From Cupriavidus gilardii (lineage in GTDB: Bacteria; Pseudomonadota; Gammaproteobacteria; Burkholderiales; Burkholderiaceae), in assembly GCF_008801915.1 (NCBI RefSeq), contig NZ_VZOV01000031.1, forward strand, positions 1-49,011: a stretch of DNA of 49,011 nucleotides. Direction: 5' to 3'. A program made the translations under genes and the position numbers. Below the pieces are notes generated by a model, which did not search any database, was not told where the DNA came from, and was given only the letters and a program-made list of their open reading frames with translations. Below are positions 29,456 to 37,328 of this stretch, in pieces (positions within the stretch are counted from its first letter, which is position 1; the number at the start of each line of letters is the position of its first letter).

Positions 29456-29989
29456 ATGTCCCGTGTAGGTAAGGCTCCCATCGCGCTGCCGAAAGGCGCG
29501 GAAGTGAATGTGGCGGCCGGCGTGCTCACCGTCAAGGGCCCGCTCGGTACGCTGTCCCAGCCGATTCACAAGCTGGTCAAGGCCAACGTCGAGAACGAGA
29601 CGCTGACCTTCTCGCCGGCCGACGAATCGAGCGAAGCAAACGCTCTGCAGGGCACCATGCGTGCTCTGGCGGCCAATATGGTCAAGGGCGTGACCACCGG
29701 TTTCGAGCGCAAGCTGACGCTGGTTGGCGTGGGTTACCGCGCCCAGGTGCAAGGCGCTGCGCTGAAGCTCCAGCTTGGTTTCTCGCACGACGTGATCCAT
29801 GAGATGCCGGAAGGCGTGAAGGCGGAAACGCCGACGCAGACCGAGATCATCATCAAGGGTGCGGACAAGCAGAAAGTCGGTCAGGTTGCCGCGGAAGTCC
29901 GCGCGTACCGTCCGCCCGAGCCCTATAAGGGCAAGGGTGTTCGCTACGCAGACGAGCGCGTCATCCTGAAGGAAACCAAGAAGAAGTAA
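29456..29989 (+). CDS. rplF: 50S ribosomal protein L6
   Basis: L6 (177 aa) lies near the sarcin-ricin loop and has two similar domains. The start SRVGKAPIALPKGAEV and the late motif PEPYKGKGVRYADERV are hallmarks. The latter is the rRNA contact region. TAAGGAG precedes the ATG. Length is identical to E. coli. Confidence 0.98.
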   Translation: MSRVGKAPIALPKGAEVNVAAGVLTVKGPLGTLSQPIHKLVKANVENETLTFSPADESSEANALQGTMRALAANMVKGVTTGFERKLTLVGVGYRAQVQGAALKLQLGFSHDVIHEMPEGVKAETPTQTEIIIKGADKQKVGQVAAEVRAYRPPEPYKGKGVRYADERVILKETKKK

Positions 29990-30000
29990 GGGGTGCAGTG

Positions 30001-30357
30001 ATGAACAAGAAAGACGCTCGTTTGCGCCGTGCACGTCAGACCCGCGCCAAGATTGCCGAGCTGAAGGTCAATCGTCTGACTGTGTTCCGTACGAATTCGC
30101 ATATTTACGCTCAGGTCTACTCGCCGTGCGGCACCCAGGTGGTGGCGTCGGCTTCGACCGTCGAAGCAGAAGTGCGCAAGGAACTGACCGGCAGCGGTGC
30201 CACCACCGCTGCTGCCACCGTGATCGGCAAGCGCATCGCCGAGAAGGCGAAGGCCGCCGGCGTGGAAACCGTGGCGTTCGATCGCGCCGGCTTCCGCTTC
30301 CACGGTCGCGTGAAGGCCCTGGCTGACGCTGCCCGCGAAGCCGGCCTCAAGTTCTAA
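30001..30357 (+). CDS. rplR: 50S ribosomal protein L18
   Basis: L18 (118 aa) binds 5S rRNA with L5. The ATG at 30001 gives MNKKDARLRRARQTRAKIAE, with AAGGGG seven bases upstream; the preceding in-frame GTG at 29998 is less likely. The C-terminal part, FDRAGFRFHGRVKALADAAR, is highly conserved. Confidence 0.97.
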   Translation: MNKKDARLRRARQTRAKIAELKVNRLTVFRTNSHIYAQVYSPCGTQVVASASTVEAEVRKELTGSGATTAAATVIGKRIAEKAKAAGVETVAFDRAGFRFHGRVKALADAAREAGLKF

Positions 30358-30377
30358 GCGCTTAAGAGAGATACGTC

Positions 30378-30896
30378 ATGGCAAAGATGCAAGCAAAAGT
30401 CCAGCAGGACGAACGCGACGACGGCCTCCGCGAGAAGATGATCTCGGTCAACCGCGTCACCAAGGTGGTGAAGGGTGGCCGGATTCTCGGTTTCGCTGCG
30501 CTGACCGTGGTCGGTGACGGCGATGGCCGCATCGGCATGGGCAAGGGCAAGGCGAAGGAAGTGCCGGTGGCCGTGCAGAAGGCAATGGACGAAGCCCGTC
30601 GCAAGATGGTCAAGGTCCCGCTGAAGAACGGCACGCTGCAGCACGAAGTCGTTGGCAAGCACGGCGCCGCCAAGGTGCTGATGATGCCGGCCAAGGAAGG
30701 TACCGGCGTGATCGCCGGCGGCCCGATGCGCGCGATCTTCGAGGTGATGGGCGTGACCAACGTCGTCACCAAGTCGCACGGCTCGACCAACCCGTACAAC
30801 ATGGTTCGCGCCACGCTGGACGGTCTGCAGAAGATGAGCACGCCGGGCGAAATCGCCGCCAAGCGTGGCAAGTCTGTCGAAGACATCCTCGGTTAA
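30378..30896 (+). CDS. rpsE: 30S ribosomal protein S5
   Basis: S5 (172 aa) is part of the mRNA entry site and affects accuracy and spectinomycin response. The N-terminal double-stranded RNA-binding domain shows REKMISVNRVTKVVKGGRIL, whose V-K-G-G loop is where spectinomycin-resistance changes map and looks wild type. The C-terminal domain has GTGVIAGGPMRAIFEVMG. The ATG follows a weak AGAGA ribosome site. Confidence 0.98.
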   Translation: MAKMQAKVQQDERDDGLREKMISVNRVTKVVKGGRILGFAALTVVGDGDGRIGMGKGKAKEVPVAVQKAMDEARRKMVKVPLKNGTLQHEVVGKHGAAKVLMMPAKEGTGVIAGGPMRAIFEVMGVTNVVTKSHGSTNPYNMVRATLDGLQKMSTPGEIAAKRGKSVEDILG

Positions 30897-30910
30897 GGCA
30901 GGTGAACGAA

Positions 30911-31093
30911 ATGTCGCAGAAAACCGTAAAAGTGCAACTCGTGCGCAGCCTGATCGGCACGCGCGAGGATCATCGCGCCACCGTCCGTGGTCTTGGCCTG
31001 CGCCGCCTGAACTCGGTGTCGGAACTGCAGGATACGCCGGCCGTGCGCGGCATGATCAACAAGGTCTCGTACCTGGTGAAGGTCATCGGCTGA
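30911..31093 (+). CDS. rpmD: 50S ribosomal protein L30
   Basis: L30 (60 aa) is a small 50S protein of the short bacterial form. I chose the ATG at 30911 (MSQKTVKVQLVRSLIGT), with AGGTG about six bases upstream; an in-frame GTG at 30902 would add three residues. The pattern HRATVRGLGLRRLNSVSE is characteristic. It lies between rpsE and rplO as expected. Confidence 0.97.
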   Translation: MSQKTVKVQLVRSLIGTREDHRATVRGLGLRRLNSVSELQDTPAVRGMINKVSYLVKVIG

Positions 31094-31115
31094 GCCTGGG
31101 CAAACGGAGAGCAAT

Positions 31116-31550
31116 ATGCAACTGAACAACCTGAAACCGGCCGCCGGTTCGAAGCACGCCAAGCGTCGCGTCGGCCGCGGTATCGGCTCCGGCCTGGGCA
31201 AGACCGCCGGTCGCGGTCACAAGGGTCAGAAGTCGCGTTCGGGCGGCTTCCACAAGGTGGGCTTCGAAGGCGGCCAGATGCCGCTGTACCGTCGTCTGCC
31301 GAAGCGCGGCTTCACGTCGCTGACCAAGGCGTTCACCGCCGAAGTCACGCTGCGTGATCTGGAGCGCCTGGAAGCGGCCGAAGTCGACCTGCTGGTTCTG
31401 AAGCAGGCTGGCCTGGTCAGCGACCTGGTCAAGAGCGCCAAGGTCATCAAGGCCGGCGAGCTGACCCGCAAGGTGACGATCAAGGGTCTGGGTGCCACCG
31501 CTGGCGCCAAGGCAGCGATCGAAGCCGCGGGCGGTCAGATCGCGGAGTAA
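31116..31550 (+). CDS. rplO: 50S ribosomal protein L15
   Basis: L15 (144 aa) is a late-assembly 50S protein. The Gly/Arg-rich N-terminal arm with KRRVGRGIGSGLGKTAGRGH reaches into rRNA, and GFEGGQMPLYRRLPKRGF is a signature region. GGAGAGCAAT precedes the ATG. secY follows 46 bases downstream, the conserved rplO-secY junction. Confidence 0.98.
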   Translation: MQLNNLKPAAGSKHAKRRVGRGIGSGLGKTAGRGHKGQKSRSGGFHKVGFEGGQMPLYRRLPKRGFTSLTKAFTAEVTLRDLERLEAAEVDLLVLKQAGLVSDLVKSAKVIKAGELTRKVTIKGLGATAGAKAAIEAAGGQIAE

Positions 31551-31596
31551 GTAAGCAGATTTCGCAGCATAGGCGAGTCACAAGTCGGAGCATCGT

Positions 31597-32940
31597 TTGG
31601 CCACGGCGAAACCCAATGCAAGCGCACAGGCCAGGAACACGGCGAAGTACGGCGACCTCAAGCGCCGGCTGATGTTCCTGGTGCTGGCCCTGATCGTCTA
31701 CCGCATCGGTGCGCATATTCCGGTGCCGGGGATCGATCCGGAGCAACTGGCGCAGCTGTTCCAGAGTCAGTCGGGTGGCATCCTCGGGATGTTCAACCTG
31801 TTCTCGGGAGGCGCGCTGTCGCGCTTCACCGTGTTCGCGCTCGGCATCATGCCGTACATCTCGGCGTCGATCATCATGCAGCTGCTGACGATCGTGCTGC
31901 CGCAGCTGGAATCGCTGAAGAAGGAAGGGCAGGCCGGACAGCGGAAGATCACCCAGTACACCCGCTACGGGACCGTGCTGCTGGCGACCTTCCAGGCGTT
32001 CTCGATCGCGGTCGCGCTCGAGTCGCAACCGGGCCTGGTGATCGACCCCGGCATGATGTTCCGCGCTACCGCGGTGATCACGCTGGTGACCGGCACGATG
32101 TTCCTGATGTGGCTGGGTGAGCAGATCACCGAGCGCGGACTGGGCAACGGCATCTCGATCATCATCTTCGGCGGTATCGCGGCGGGCTTGCCCAATGCGA
32201 TCGGCGGGCTGTTCGAACTGGTTCGCACCGGCTCGATGAGCATCATCGCGGCGATCTTCATCGTGGCGATCGTGATCGCGGTGACGTTCGCGGTGGTGTT
32301 CGTCGAACGCGGCCAGCGCAAGATCCTGGTGAACTATGCCAAGCGTCAGGTCGGCAACAAGGTGTACGGCGGCCAGTCGTCGCACCTGCCGCTGAAGCTG
32401 AACATGGCAGGGGTGATTCCGCCGATCTTCGCATCGTCGATCATCCTGTTCCCGGCGACGATCGCGGGCTGGTTCACGTCGGATTCGACCGGCACCGTGG
32501 GCAGGTTCATCAAGGACCTGGCCGCGACGTTGTCGCCCGGCCAACCGGTGTACATCCTGCTCTATGCTGCGGCAATCGTGTTCTTCTGCTTCTTCTATAC
32601 GGCGTTGGTTTACAACAGCCGGGAAGTGGCGGACAACCTGAAGAAAAGCGGTGCCTTCATTCCGGGCATCCGTCCTGGCGAGCAGACGACGCGCTATATC
32701 GACAAGATTCTGGTGCGACTGACGCTGGCTGGTGCGATCTACATCACACTGGTCTGCCTGTTGCCGGAATTCCTGGTGCTGCGCTGGAACGTGCCGTTCT
32801 ATTTCGGCGGAACTTCGCTGCTGATCATCGTGGTCGTCACGATGGACTTCATGGCCCAGGTTCAGTCCTATGTCATGTCGCAGCAGTACGAGTCGTTGCT
32901 GAAGAAGGCCAATTTCAAAGGTAACCTGACTTTGCGCTGA
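31597..32940 (+). CDS. secY: Preprotein translocase subunit SecY
   Basis: SecY (447 aa) forms the protein-conducting channel with SecE and SecG. Ten membrane helices are expected and hydrophobic stretches fit. The plug and first helices appear as LMFLVLALIVYRIGAHIPVP and GGILGMFNLFSGGALSRF. The start is TTG at 31597, with GGAG at 31587-31590 and six to seven bases of spacing, giving MATAKPNASAQARNTAKYGD; no ATG or GTG fits. The length matches E. coli (443). Its place in the ribosomal block couples secretion capacity to ribosome supply. Confidence 0.97.
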   Translation: MATAKPNASAQARNTAKYGDLKRRLMFLVLALIVYRIGAHIPVPGIDPEQLAQLFQSQSGGILGMFNLFSGGALSRFTVFALGIMPYISASIIMQLLTIVLPQLESLKKEGQAGQRKITQYTRYGTVLLATFQAFSIAVALESQPGLVIDPGMMFRATAVITLVTGTMFLMWLGEQITERGLGNGISIIIFGGIAAGLPNAIGGLFELVRTGSMSIIAAIFIVAIVIAVTFAVVFVERGQRKILVNYAKRQVGNKVYGGQSSHLPLKLNMAGVIPPIFASSIILFPATIAGWFTSDSTGTVGRFIKDLAATLSPGQPVYILLYAAAIVFFCFFYTALVYNSREVADNLKKSGAFIPGIRPGEQTTRYIDKILVRLTLAGAIYITLVCLLPEFLVLRWNVPFYFGGTSLLIIVVVTMDFMAQVQSYVMSQQYESLLKKANFKGNLTLR

Positions 32941-32962
32941 GCCGGGTCAGGACAGGCTAGGT

Positions 32963-33181
32963 ATGGCTAAAGACGACGTCATCCAGATGCAGGGTGAGGT
33001 AATCGAAAACCTGCCCAATGCGACCTTCAGGGTGAAGCTGGAAAATGGCCATGTCGTACTGGGCCATATCTCCGGGAAGATGCGGATGCACTACATCCGT
33101 ATCCTGCCGGGGGACAAAGTTACGGTCGAATTGACGCCATACGATCTGTCACGCGCGCGCATCGTCTTCCGGACGAAGTGA
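32963..33181 (+). CDS. infA: Translation initiation factor IF-1
   Basis: IF-1 (72 aa) binds the 30S A site during initiation and is a single OB fold. It reads MAKDDVIQMQGEVIENLPNA at the start, and has FRVKLENGHVVLGHISGKMR in the core. The ATG at 32963 follows AGGCTAGGT. Burkholderiales often carry a second infA elsewhere; this is the one tied to secY and rpmJ. Confidence 0.97.
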   Translation: MAKDDVIQMQGEVIENLPNATFRVKLENGHVVLGHISGKMRMHYIRILPGDKVTVELTPYDLSRARIVFRTK

Positions 33182-33213
33182 GCCGAAACAGGAATTGAAG
33201 GAAGAGGAAAATC

Positions 33214-33330
33214 ATGAAAGTGCTGGCTTCTGTTAAGCGCATTTGCCGCAACTGCAAAGTTATCAAGCGCAACGGTGTCGTGCGCGTGATCTGCTCGTCG
33301 GATCCCCGCCACAAGCAACGCCAAGGCTAA
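33214..33330 (+). CDS. rpmJ: 50S ribosomal protein L36
   Basis: L36 is 38 residues long: MKVLASVKRICRNCKVIKRN is the first half. The zinc ligands Cys11, Cys14, Cys27 and His33 are all present, so it is the zinc-binding form. GAGG lies nine bases before the ATG. It occupies the usual site between infA and rpsM. Confidence 0.98.
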   Translation: MKVLASVKRICRNCKVIKRNGVVRVICSSDPRHKQRQG

Positions 33331-33349
33331 TCGTAAAGAGGATTGACGA

Positions 33350-33715
<366 letters not shown>

Positions 33716-33740
33716 CGCCCAAGGCAGAGGAAGATAACTA

Positions 33741-34142
33741 ATGGCAAAAGGTCCGAATAACGCCGCCCAGCGCGCGCGTAAGAAGGTCAAGAAGAACGTC
33801 GCCGACGGCATCGCGCACGTCCACGCCTCGTTCAACAACACGATCATCACGATCACCGACCGTCAGGGCAACGCCCTGTCGTGGGCGACCTCGGGTGGCC
33901 AGGGCTTCAAGGGTTCGCGCAAGTCGACCCCGTTCGCAGCCCAGGTTGCTGCCGAGAACGCCGGCCGCGTGGCGCAAGACCAGGGCATCAAGAACCTGGA
34001 AGTGCGCATCAAGGGCCCGGGTCCGGGTCGTGAGTCGGCCGTGCGTGCGCTGAACGCACTGGGCATCAAGATCGCGGTGATCGAAGATGTCACGCCGGTG
34101 CCGCACAACGGCTGCCGTCCGCCGAAGCGCCGCCGTATCTAA
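33741..34142 (+). CDS. rpsK: 30S ribosomal protein S11
   Basis: S11 (133 aa) forms the mRNA exit region with S7. The family core HVHASFNNTIITITDRQGN and the C-terminal VTPVPHNGCRPPKRRRI are present. The Asn-Gly in the latter is where isoaspartate forms in E. coli S11. AGAGGAAG lies before the ATG. A hairpin and a new promoter candidate follow before rpsD. Confidence 0.98.
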   Translation: MAKGPNNAAQRARKKVKKNVADGIAHVHASFNNTIITITDRQGNALSWATSGGQGFKGSRKSTPFAAQVAAENAGRVAQDQGIKNLEVRIKGPGPGRESAVRALNALGIKIAVIEDVTPVPHNGCRPPKRRRI

Positions 34143-34159
34143 GCGCCAGGCATCGCCGG

Positions 34160-34187
34160 ACCCGCGCCGGATTTTCCGGGCGCGGGT
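34160..34187 (+). terminator. Terminator-like hairpin after rpsK
   Basis: ACCCGCGCCGGA (34160-34171) pairs with TCCGGGCGCGGGT (34175-34187) with one bulged base, around TTT. The following TCTGTCGTTCTTGTTG is T-rich but broken, so termination may be weak. It lies 17 bases after the rpsK stop. Confidence 0.5.
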
Positions 34188-34203
34188 TCTGTCGTTCTTG
34201 TTG

Positions 34204-34212
34204 TGATAGAAT
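34204..34212 (+). promoter_or_regulatory. Extended -10 promoter upstream of rpsD
   Basis: TGA-TAGAAT (34204-34212) matches an extended -10 element (TGN followed by five of six consensus bases). There is no good -35 box at the right distance. Transcription from here would give a leader of about 205 bases before rpsD. The 282-base rpsK-rpsD gap contains no other gene. Confidence 0.5.
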
Positions 34213-34424
34213 GCCGCGTTTTGTCGGCGAGGCATCCGCGTCAGCGGCTGCTGCCGGACAGATCGTCGGAATTCAGTGCGAATTCATCGTGTGGCGCGCA
34301 GCCGGCCGGCCGCGCGCGTTGGATAAGCCCACCGTTCGCCGTCGCCGCCCTCCGGGCGGATGCAGCAGGCGGACTCGCGGCGCGTCGATCCTGGCGCCGC
34401 GATCGAATCAGTAAGGAAGATAAA

Positions 34425-35048
34425 GTGGCACGTTATACCGGCCCGAAGGCCAAACTTTCCCGCCGTGAAGGCACCGACCTGTTCCTGAAGAGCGCGCGCC
34501 GCTCGCTCGCCGACAAGTGCAAGCTGGACAGCAAGCCGGGCCAGCATGGCCGTACCTCGGGCGCCCGTACCTCCGACTACGGCACCCAGCTGCGTGAAAA
34601 GCAGAAGGTCAAGCGTATCTACGGCGTGCTCGAGCGCCAGTTCCGCCGCTACTTTGCCGAGGCCGACCGCCGCAAGGGCAATACCGGCGAGAACCTGCTC
34701 CAGCTGCTGGAAACGCGCCTGGACAACGTCGTGTACCGGATGGGCTTCGGCTCGACCCGCGCCGAAGCGCGCCAGCTGGTGTCGCACAAGGCGATCCTGG
34801 TCAACGGCCAGACCCTGAACGTGCCGTCGGCGCAGATCAAGGTGGGTGACGTCGTGTCGATCCGCGAGCAGTCGAAGAAGCAGGCTCGCATCGCCGAGTC
34901 GCTGTCGCTGGCCGAGCAGTCGGGCTTCCCGAGCTGGGTGGCCGTCGATCCGAAGAAGTTCGAAGGCACGTTCAAGCAAGTGCCGGATCGCGCCGATATC
35001 TCGGGCGACATCAACGAGAGCCTGATCGTCGAATTGTATTCGCGTTAA
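34425..35048 (+). CDS. rpsD: 30S ribosomal protein S4
   Basis: S4 (207 aa) starts 30S assembly and in E. coli represses the alpha operon. The start is GTG at 34425, with AAGGA nine bases upstream, giving MARYTGPKAKLSRREGTDLF. Upstream in-frame codons lie in the leader and give unrelated sequence. The S4 RNA-binding domain lies near residues 95-160, including ETRLDNVVYRMGFGSTRAEA. Length matches E. coli (206). Confidence 0.98.
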   Translation: MARYTGPKAKLSRREGTDLFLKSARRSLADKCKLDSKPGQHGRTSGARTSDYGTQLREKQKVKRIYGVLERQFRRYFAEADRRKGNTGENLLQLLETRLDNVVYRMGFGSTRAEARQLVSHKAILVNGQTLNVPSAQIKVGDVVSIREQSKKQARIAESLSLAEQSGFPSWVAVDPKKFEGTFKQVPDRADISGDINESLIVELYSR

Positions 35049-35111
35049 TCGCCCGGACCCGTTCGCCTACAACGGCCGCGGCTTGCGATTTCTCGTCGAG
35101 CTCCATCTTCA

Positions 35112-35165
35112 GCCCGGCGCGCTTCGGCGCGCCGGGCTTATTGCCCATCGTACGATGGGTTTTTT
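35112..35165 (+). terminator. Tandem hairpin terminator between rpsD and rpoA
   Basis: The first hairpin is a perfect 11-bp stem GCCCGGCGCGC (35112-35122) / GCGCGCCGGGC (35127-35137) with a TTCG tetraloop. The second is CCCATCGT (35144-35151) / ACGATGGG (35152-35159) followed by six T (35160-35165). The pair is a convincing intrinsic terminator inside the alpha operon. I found no convincing promoter in the 61 bases between it and rpoA, so read-through is probably partial. Confidence 0.85.
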
Positions 35166-35226
35166 CGGGTTCCAAAACTCAGCCTTATCGGTGTAACGAG
35201 CCGAGGGTATTGAAAAGGACAACCTA

Positions 35227-36207
35227 ATGCAAACAGCACTCCTCAAGCCAAAAATCATCGCCGTCGAGCCGCTGGGCGATCATCACGCCAAAGTCGTGAT
35301 GGAGCCGTTCGAGCGCGGCTACGGCCATACGCTCGGTAACGCCCTGCGTCGCGTGCTGCTGTCGTCGATGGTCGGCTATGCCCCGACCGAAGTGACGATC
35401 GCTGGGGTGGTCCACGAATATTCCACCATCGACGGCGTGCAGGAAGACGTCGTCAACCTGCTGCTGAACCTGAAGGGCGTCGTCTTCAAGCTGCACAACC
35501 GCGACGAAGTCACGGTGTCGCTGCGCAAGGAAGGCGAAGGCGTGGTGACGGCCGCCGATATCGAGCTGCCGCACGATGTCGAGATCATCAACCCCGGCCA
35601 CGTGATCGCCCATCTGTCGGCCGGCGGCAAGCTGGACATGCAGATCAAGGTCGAACAGGGCCGCGGCTATGTGCCGGGCAACGTTCGCAAGTTCGGCGAC
35701 GAGTCGAGCAAGGTGATCGGCCGCATCGTGCTGGACGCCTCGTTCTCGCCGGTGCGCCGCGTCTCGTACGCGGTCGAGTCGGCCCGTGTCGAGCAGCGTA
35801 CCGACCTGGACAAGCTGGTGATGAACATCGAAACCGACGGCGTGATCTCGCCCGAGGAAGCGATCCGTCAATCGGCGCGCATCCTGGTCGATCAGCTGTC
35901 CGTGTTCGCCGCGCTGGAAGGCACCGAGTCGTCGGCGGAAGCCGCTTCGAGCCGCGCGCCGCAGATCGATCCGATCCTGCTGCGTCCGGTCGACGATCTG
36001 GAGCTGACGGTGCGCTCGGCCAACTGCCTGAAGGCCGAGAACATCTACTACATCGGCGACCTGATCCAGCGTACCGAGAACGAACTGCTGAAGACCCCGA
36101 ACCTGGGTCGCAAGTCGCTCAACGAAATCAAGGAAGTCCTCGCTTCGCGTGGCCTGACGCTCGGCATGAAGCTGGAGAACTGGCCGCCCGCTGGCCTGGA
36201 GAAGTAA
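35227..36207 (+). CDS. rpoA: RNA polymerase subunit alpha
   Basis: RpoA (326 aa) forms the dimer that nucleates RNA polymerase assembly. The N-terminal domain carries RGYGHTLGNALRRVLLSSM near residue 32. The C-terminal domain, from about residue 250, contacts promoter UP elements and activators and shows NCLKAENIYYIGDLIQRTE and PNLGRKSLNEIKEVLASRGL. The ATG at 35227 follows GAAAAGGACAACCTA. Length matches E. coli (329). Confidence 0.99.
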   Translation: MQTALLKPKIIAVEPLGDHHAKVVMEPFERGYGHTLGNALRRVLLSSMVGYAPTEVTIAGVVHEYSTIDGVQEDVVNLLLNLKGVVFKLHNRDEVTVSLRKEGEGVVTAADIELPHDVEIINPGHVIAHLSAGGKLDMQIKVEQGRGYVPGNVRKFGDESSKVIGRIVLDASFSPVRRVSYAVESARVEQRTDLDKLVMNIETDGVISPEEAIRQSARILVDQLSVFAALEGTESSAEAASSRAPQIDPILLRPVDDLELTVRSANCLKAENIYYIGDLIQRTENELLKTPNLGRKSLNEIKEVLASRGLTLGMKLENWPPAGLEK

Positions 36208-36212
36208 TCTGC

Positions 36213-36240
36213 GCGGCGGGCGCCAGCCGGCGTCCGCCGC
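36213..36240 (+). other. Stem-loop between rpoA and rplQ
   Basis: GCGGCGGGCGCC (36213-36224) pairs with GGCGTCCGCCGC (36229-36240) over 12 bases with one G-T wobble, around AGCC. No T tract follows, so it is more likely a stabiliser or processing site than a terminator. Confidence 0.45.
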
Positions 36241-36370
36241 CAGTCCCTGCCGTATTGGCCAGCGATGGCCAGGCGGCGCAAACCGACTACCGGCCCGCGC
36301 CGGCGCGCTCCCGAAGGAATGCGCTGGCGATAGAAGAGCTGGTCAAACACTGATCTAGAAAGGAATCATC

Positions 36371-36766
36371 ATGCGTCACCGTCATGGTTTGCGGAAACTG
36401 AACCGCACCTCGTCGCACCGTCTCGCGATGCTGCGCAACATGTCCAACTCGCTGTTCCAGCACGAGCTGATCAAGACCACGCTGCCGAAGGCCAAGGAAC
36501 TGCGCAAGGTCGTCGAGCCGCTGATCACGCTGGCCAAGAAGGACACCGTTGCCAACCGCCGTCTGGCTTTCGCCCGTCTGCGCGACCGCGACATGGTCAC
36601 CAAGCTGTTCAACGAACTGGGCCCGCGCTACGCCACCCGTCCGGGCGGCTACACCCGCATCCTGAAGTTCGGCTTCCGTCAGGGCGACAACGCGCCGATG
36701 GCGCTGGTCGAGCTGGTCGATCGTCCCGAAGTGACCGAGGCCCCGGCCGAGGAAGCTGCGGAGTAA
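36371..36766 (+). CDS. rplQ: 50S ribosomal protein L17
   Basis: L17 (131 aa) sits near the tunnel exit. The start MRHRHGLRKLNRTSSHRLAM and the region MSNSLFQHELIKTTLPKAKE are typical. A short acidic tail rich in Ala and Glu ends the protein. AAAGGAA precedes the ATG. It is the last gene of the ribosomal block and is followed by a strong terminator. Confidence 0.98.
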   Translation: MRHRHGLRKLNRTSSHRLAMLRNMSNSLFQHELIKTTLPKAKELRKVVEPLITLAKKDTVANRRLAFARLRDRDMVTKLFNELGPRYATRPGGYTRILKFGFRQGDNAPMALVELVDRPEVTEAPAEEAAE

Positions 36767-36862
36767 GACCTTCGCCTCTTCGCCGATCCGACCGCCGGAC
36801 CGATCGCTGATTCGGCGCGGCGGGCGCCACCGGCGCTGCGGATGGGCGAACCGCTTACAATC

Positions 36863-36894
36863 GAGCCAGGCAATCGCCTGGCTCTTTTGTTTTT
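36863..36894 (+). terminator. Terminator of the ribosomal block
   Basis: GAGCCAGGC (36863-36871) pairs perfectly with GCCTGGCTC (36876-36884) around AATC and is followed by TTTTGTTTTT (36885-36894). It ends the rpoA-rplQ transcript before cutA. Confidence 0.95.
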
Positions 36895-36936
36895 GGGCCA
36901 CCGCTTTTGAGTCGGCGTCATGCAGGAGCGATTTCG

Positions 36937-37305
36937 ATGGACGCATCGCAGGTACTGGTCGTGATCACCACGCTGCCGGACGAGGACAGCGCAACCGCGC
37001 TGACCCGCGCGCTGCTGGAAGCGCGGGTCGCTGCGTGCGTGAACCGTATGCCGGCCTGCGAGTCGCAGTACTGGTGGCAGGGGAAGATCGAGACCGCGCG
37101 CGAACTGCCGCTGCTGATCAAGACCACGCGGGCTTGCTACGACGCGCTCGAAGCGGCGATCCGCCAGCACCATCCCTACGACGTGCCCGAGATCGTCGCG
37201 CTGCCCGTGCAGGCGGGGCTGCCGGCCTATCTCGACTGGGTCGTCCAGCAGACCGCGACGCCGGGCGGCAACGGCAACGCGCGCCGGGGCAACGACGCGG
37301 CATAA
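36937..37305 (+). CDS. cutA: Divalent-cation tolerance protein CutA
   Basis: CutA (122 aa) is a trimeric, PII-like protein linked to copper and divalent metal tolerance; its exact biochemical role is unsettled. The family pattern TTLPDEDSATALTRALLEAR, then VAACVNRMPACESQYWWQGK and HHPYDVPEIVALP are present. I chose ATG 36937 (MDASQVLVVI), with GGAG at 36925-36928. A TTG ten codons upstream is less likely. dsbD begins 23 bases after the stop and is probably cotranscribed, a common cutA-dsbD pairing. Confidence 0.95.
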   Translation: MDASQVLVVITTLPDEDSATALTRALLEARVAACVNRMPACESQYWWQGKIETARELPLLIKTTRACYDALEAAIRQHHPYDVPEIVALPVQAGLPAYLDWVVQQTATPGGNGNARRGNDAA

Positions 37306-37328
37306 CGAAACACAGCAGGTAACCGACG

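Noticed and set aside
34203..34424. A 74-codon N-terminal extension of S4
   Set aside because: It covers the promoter and leader; the GTG at 34425 has a ribosome site and the conserved start.
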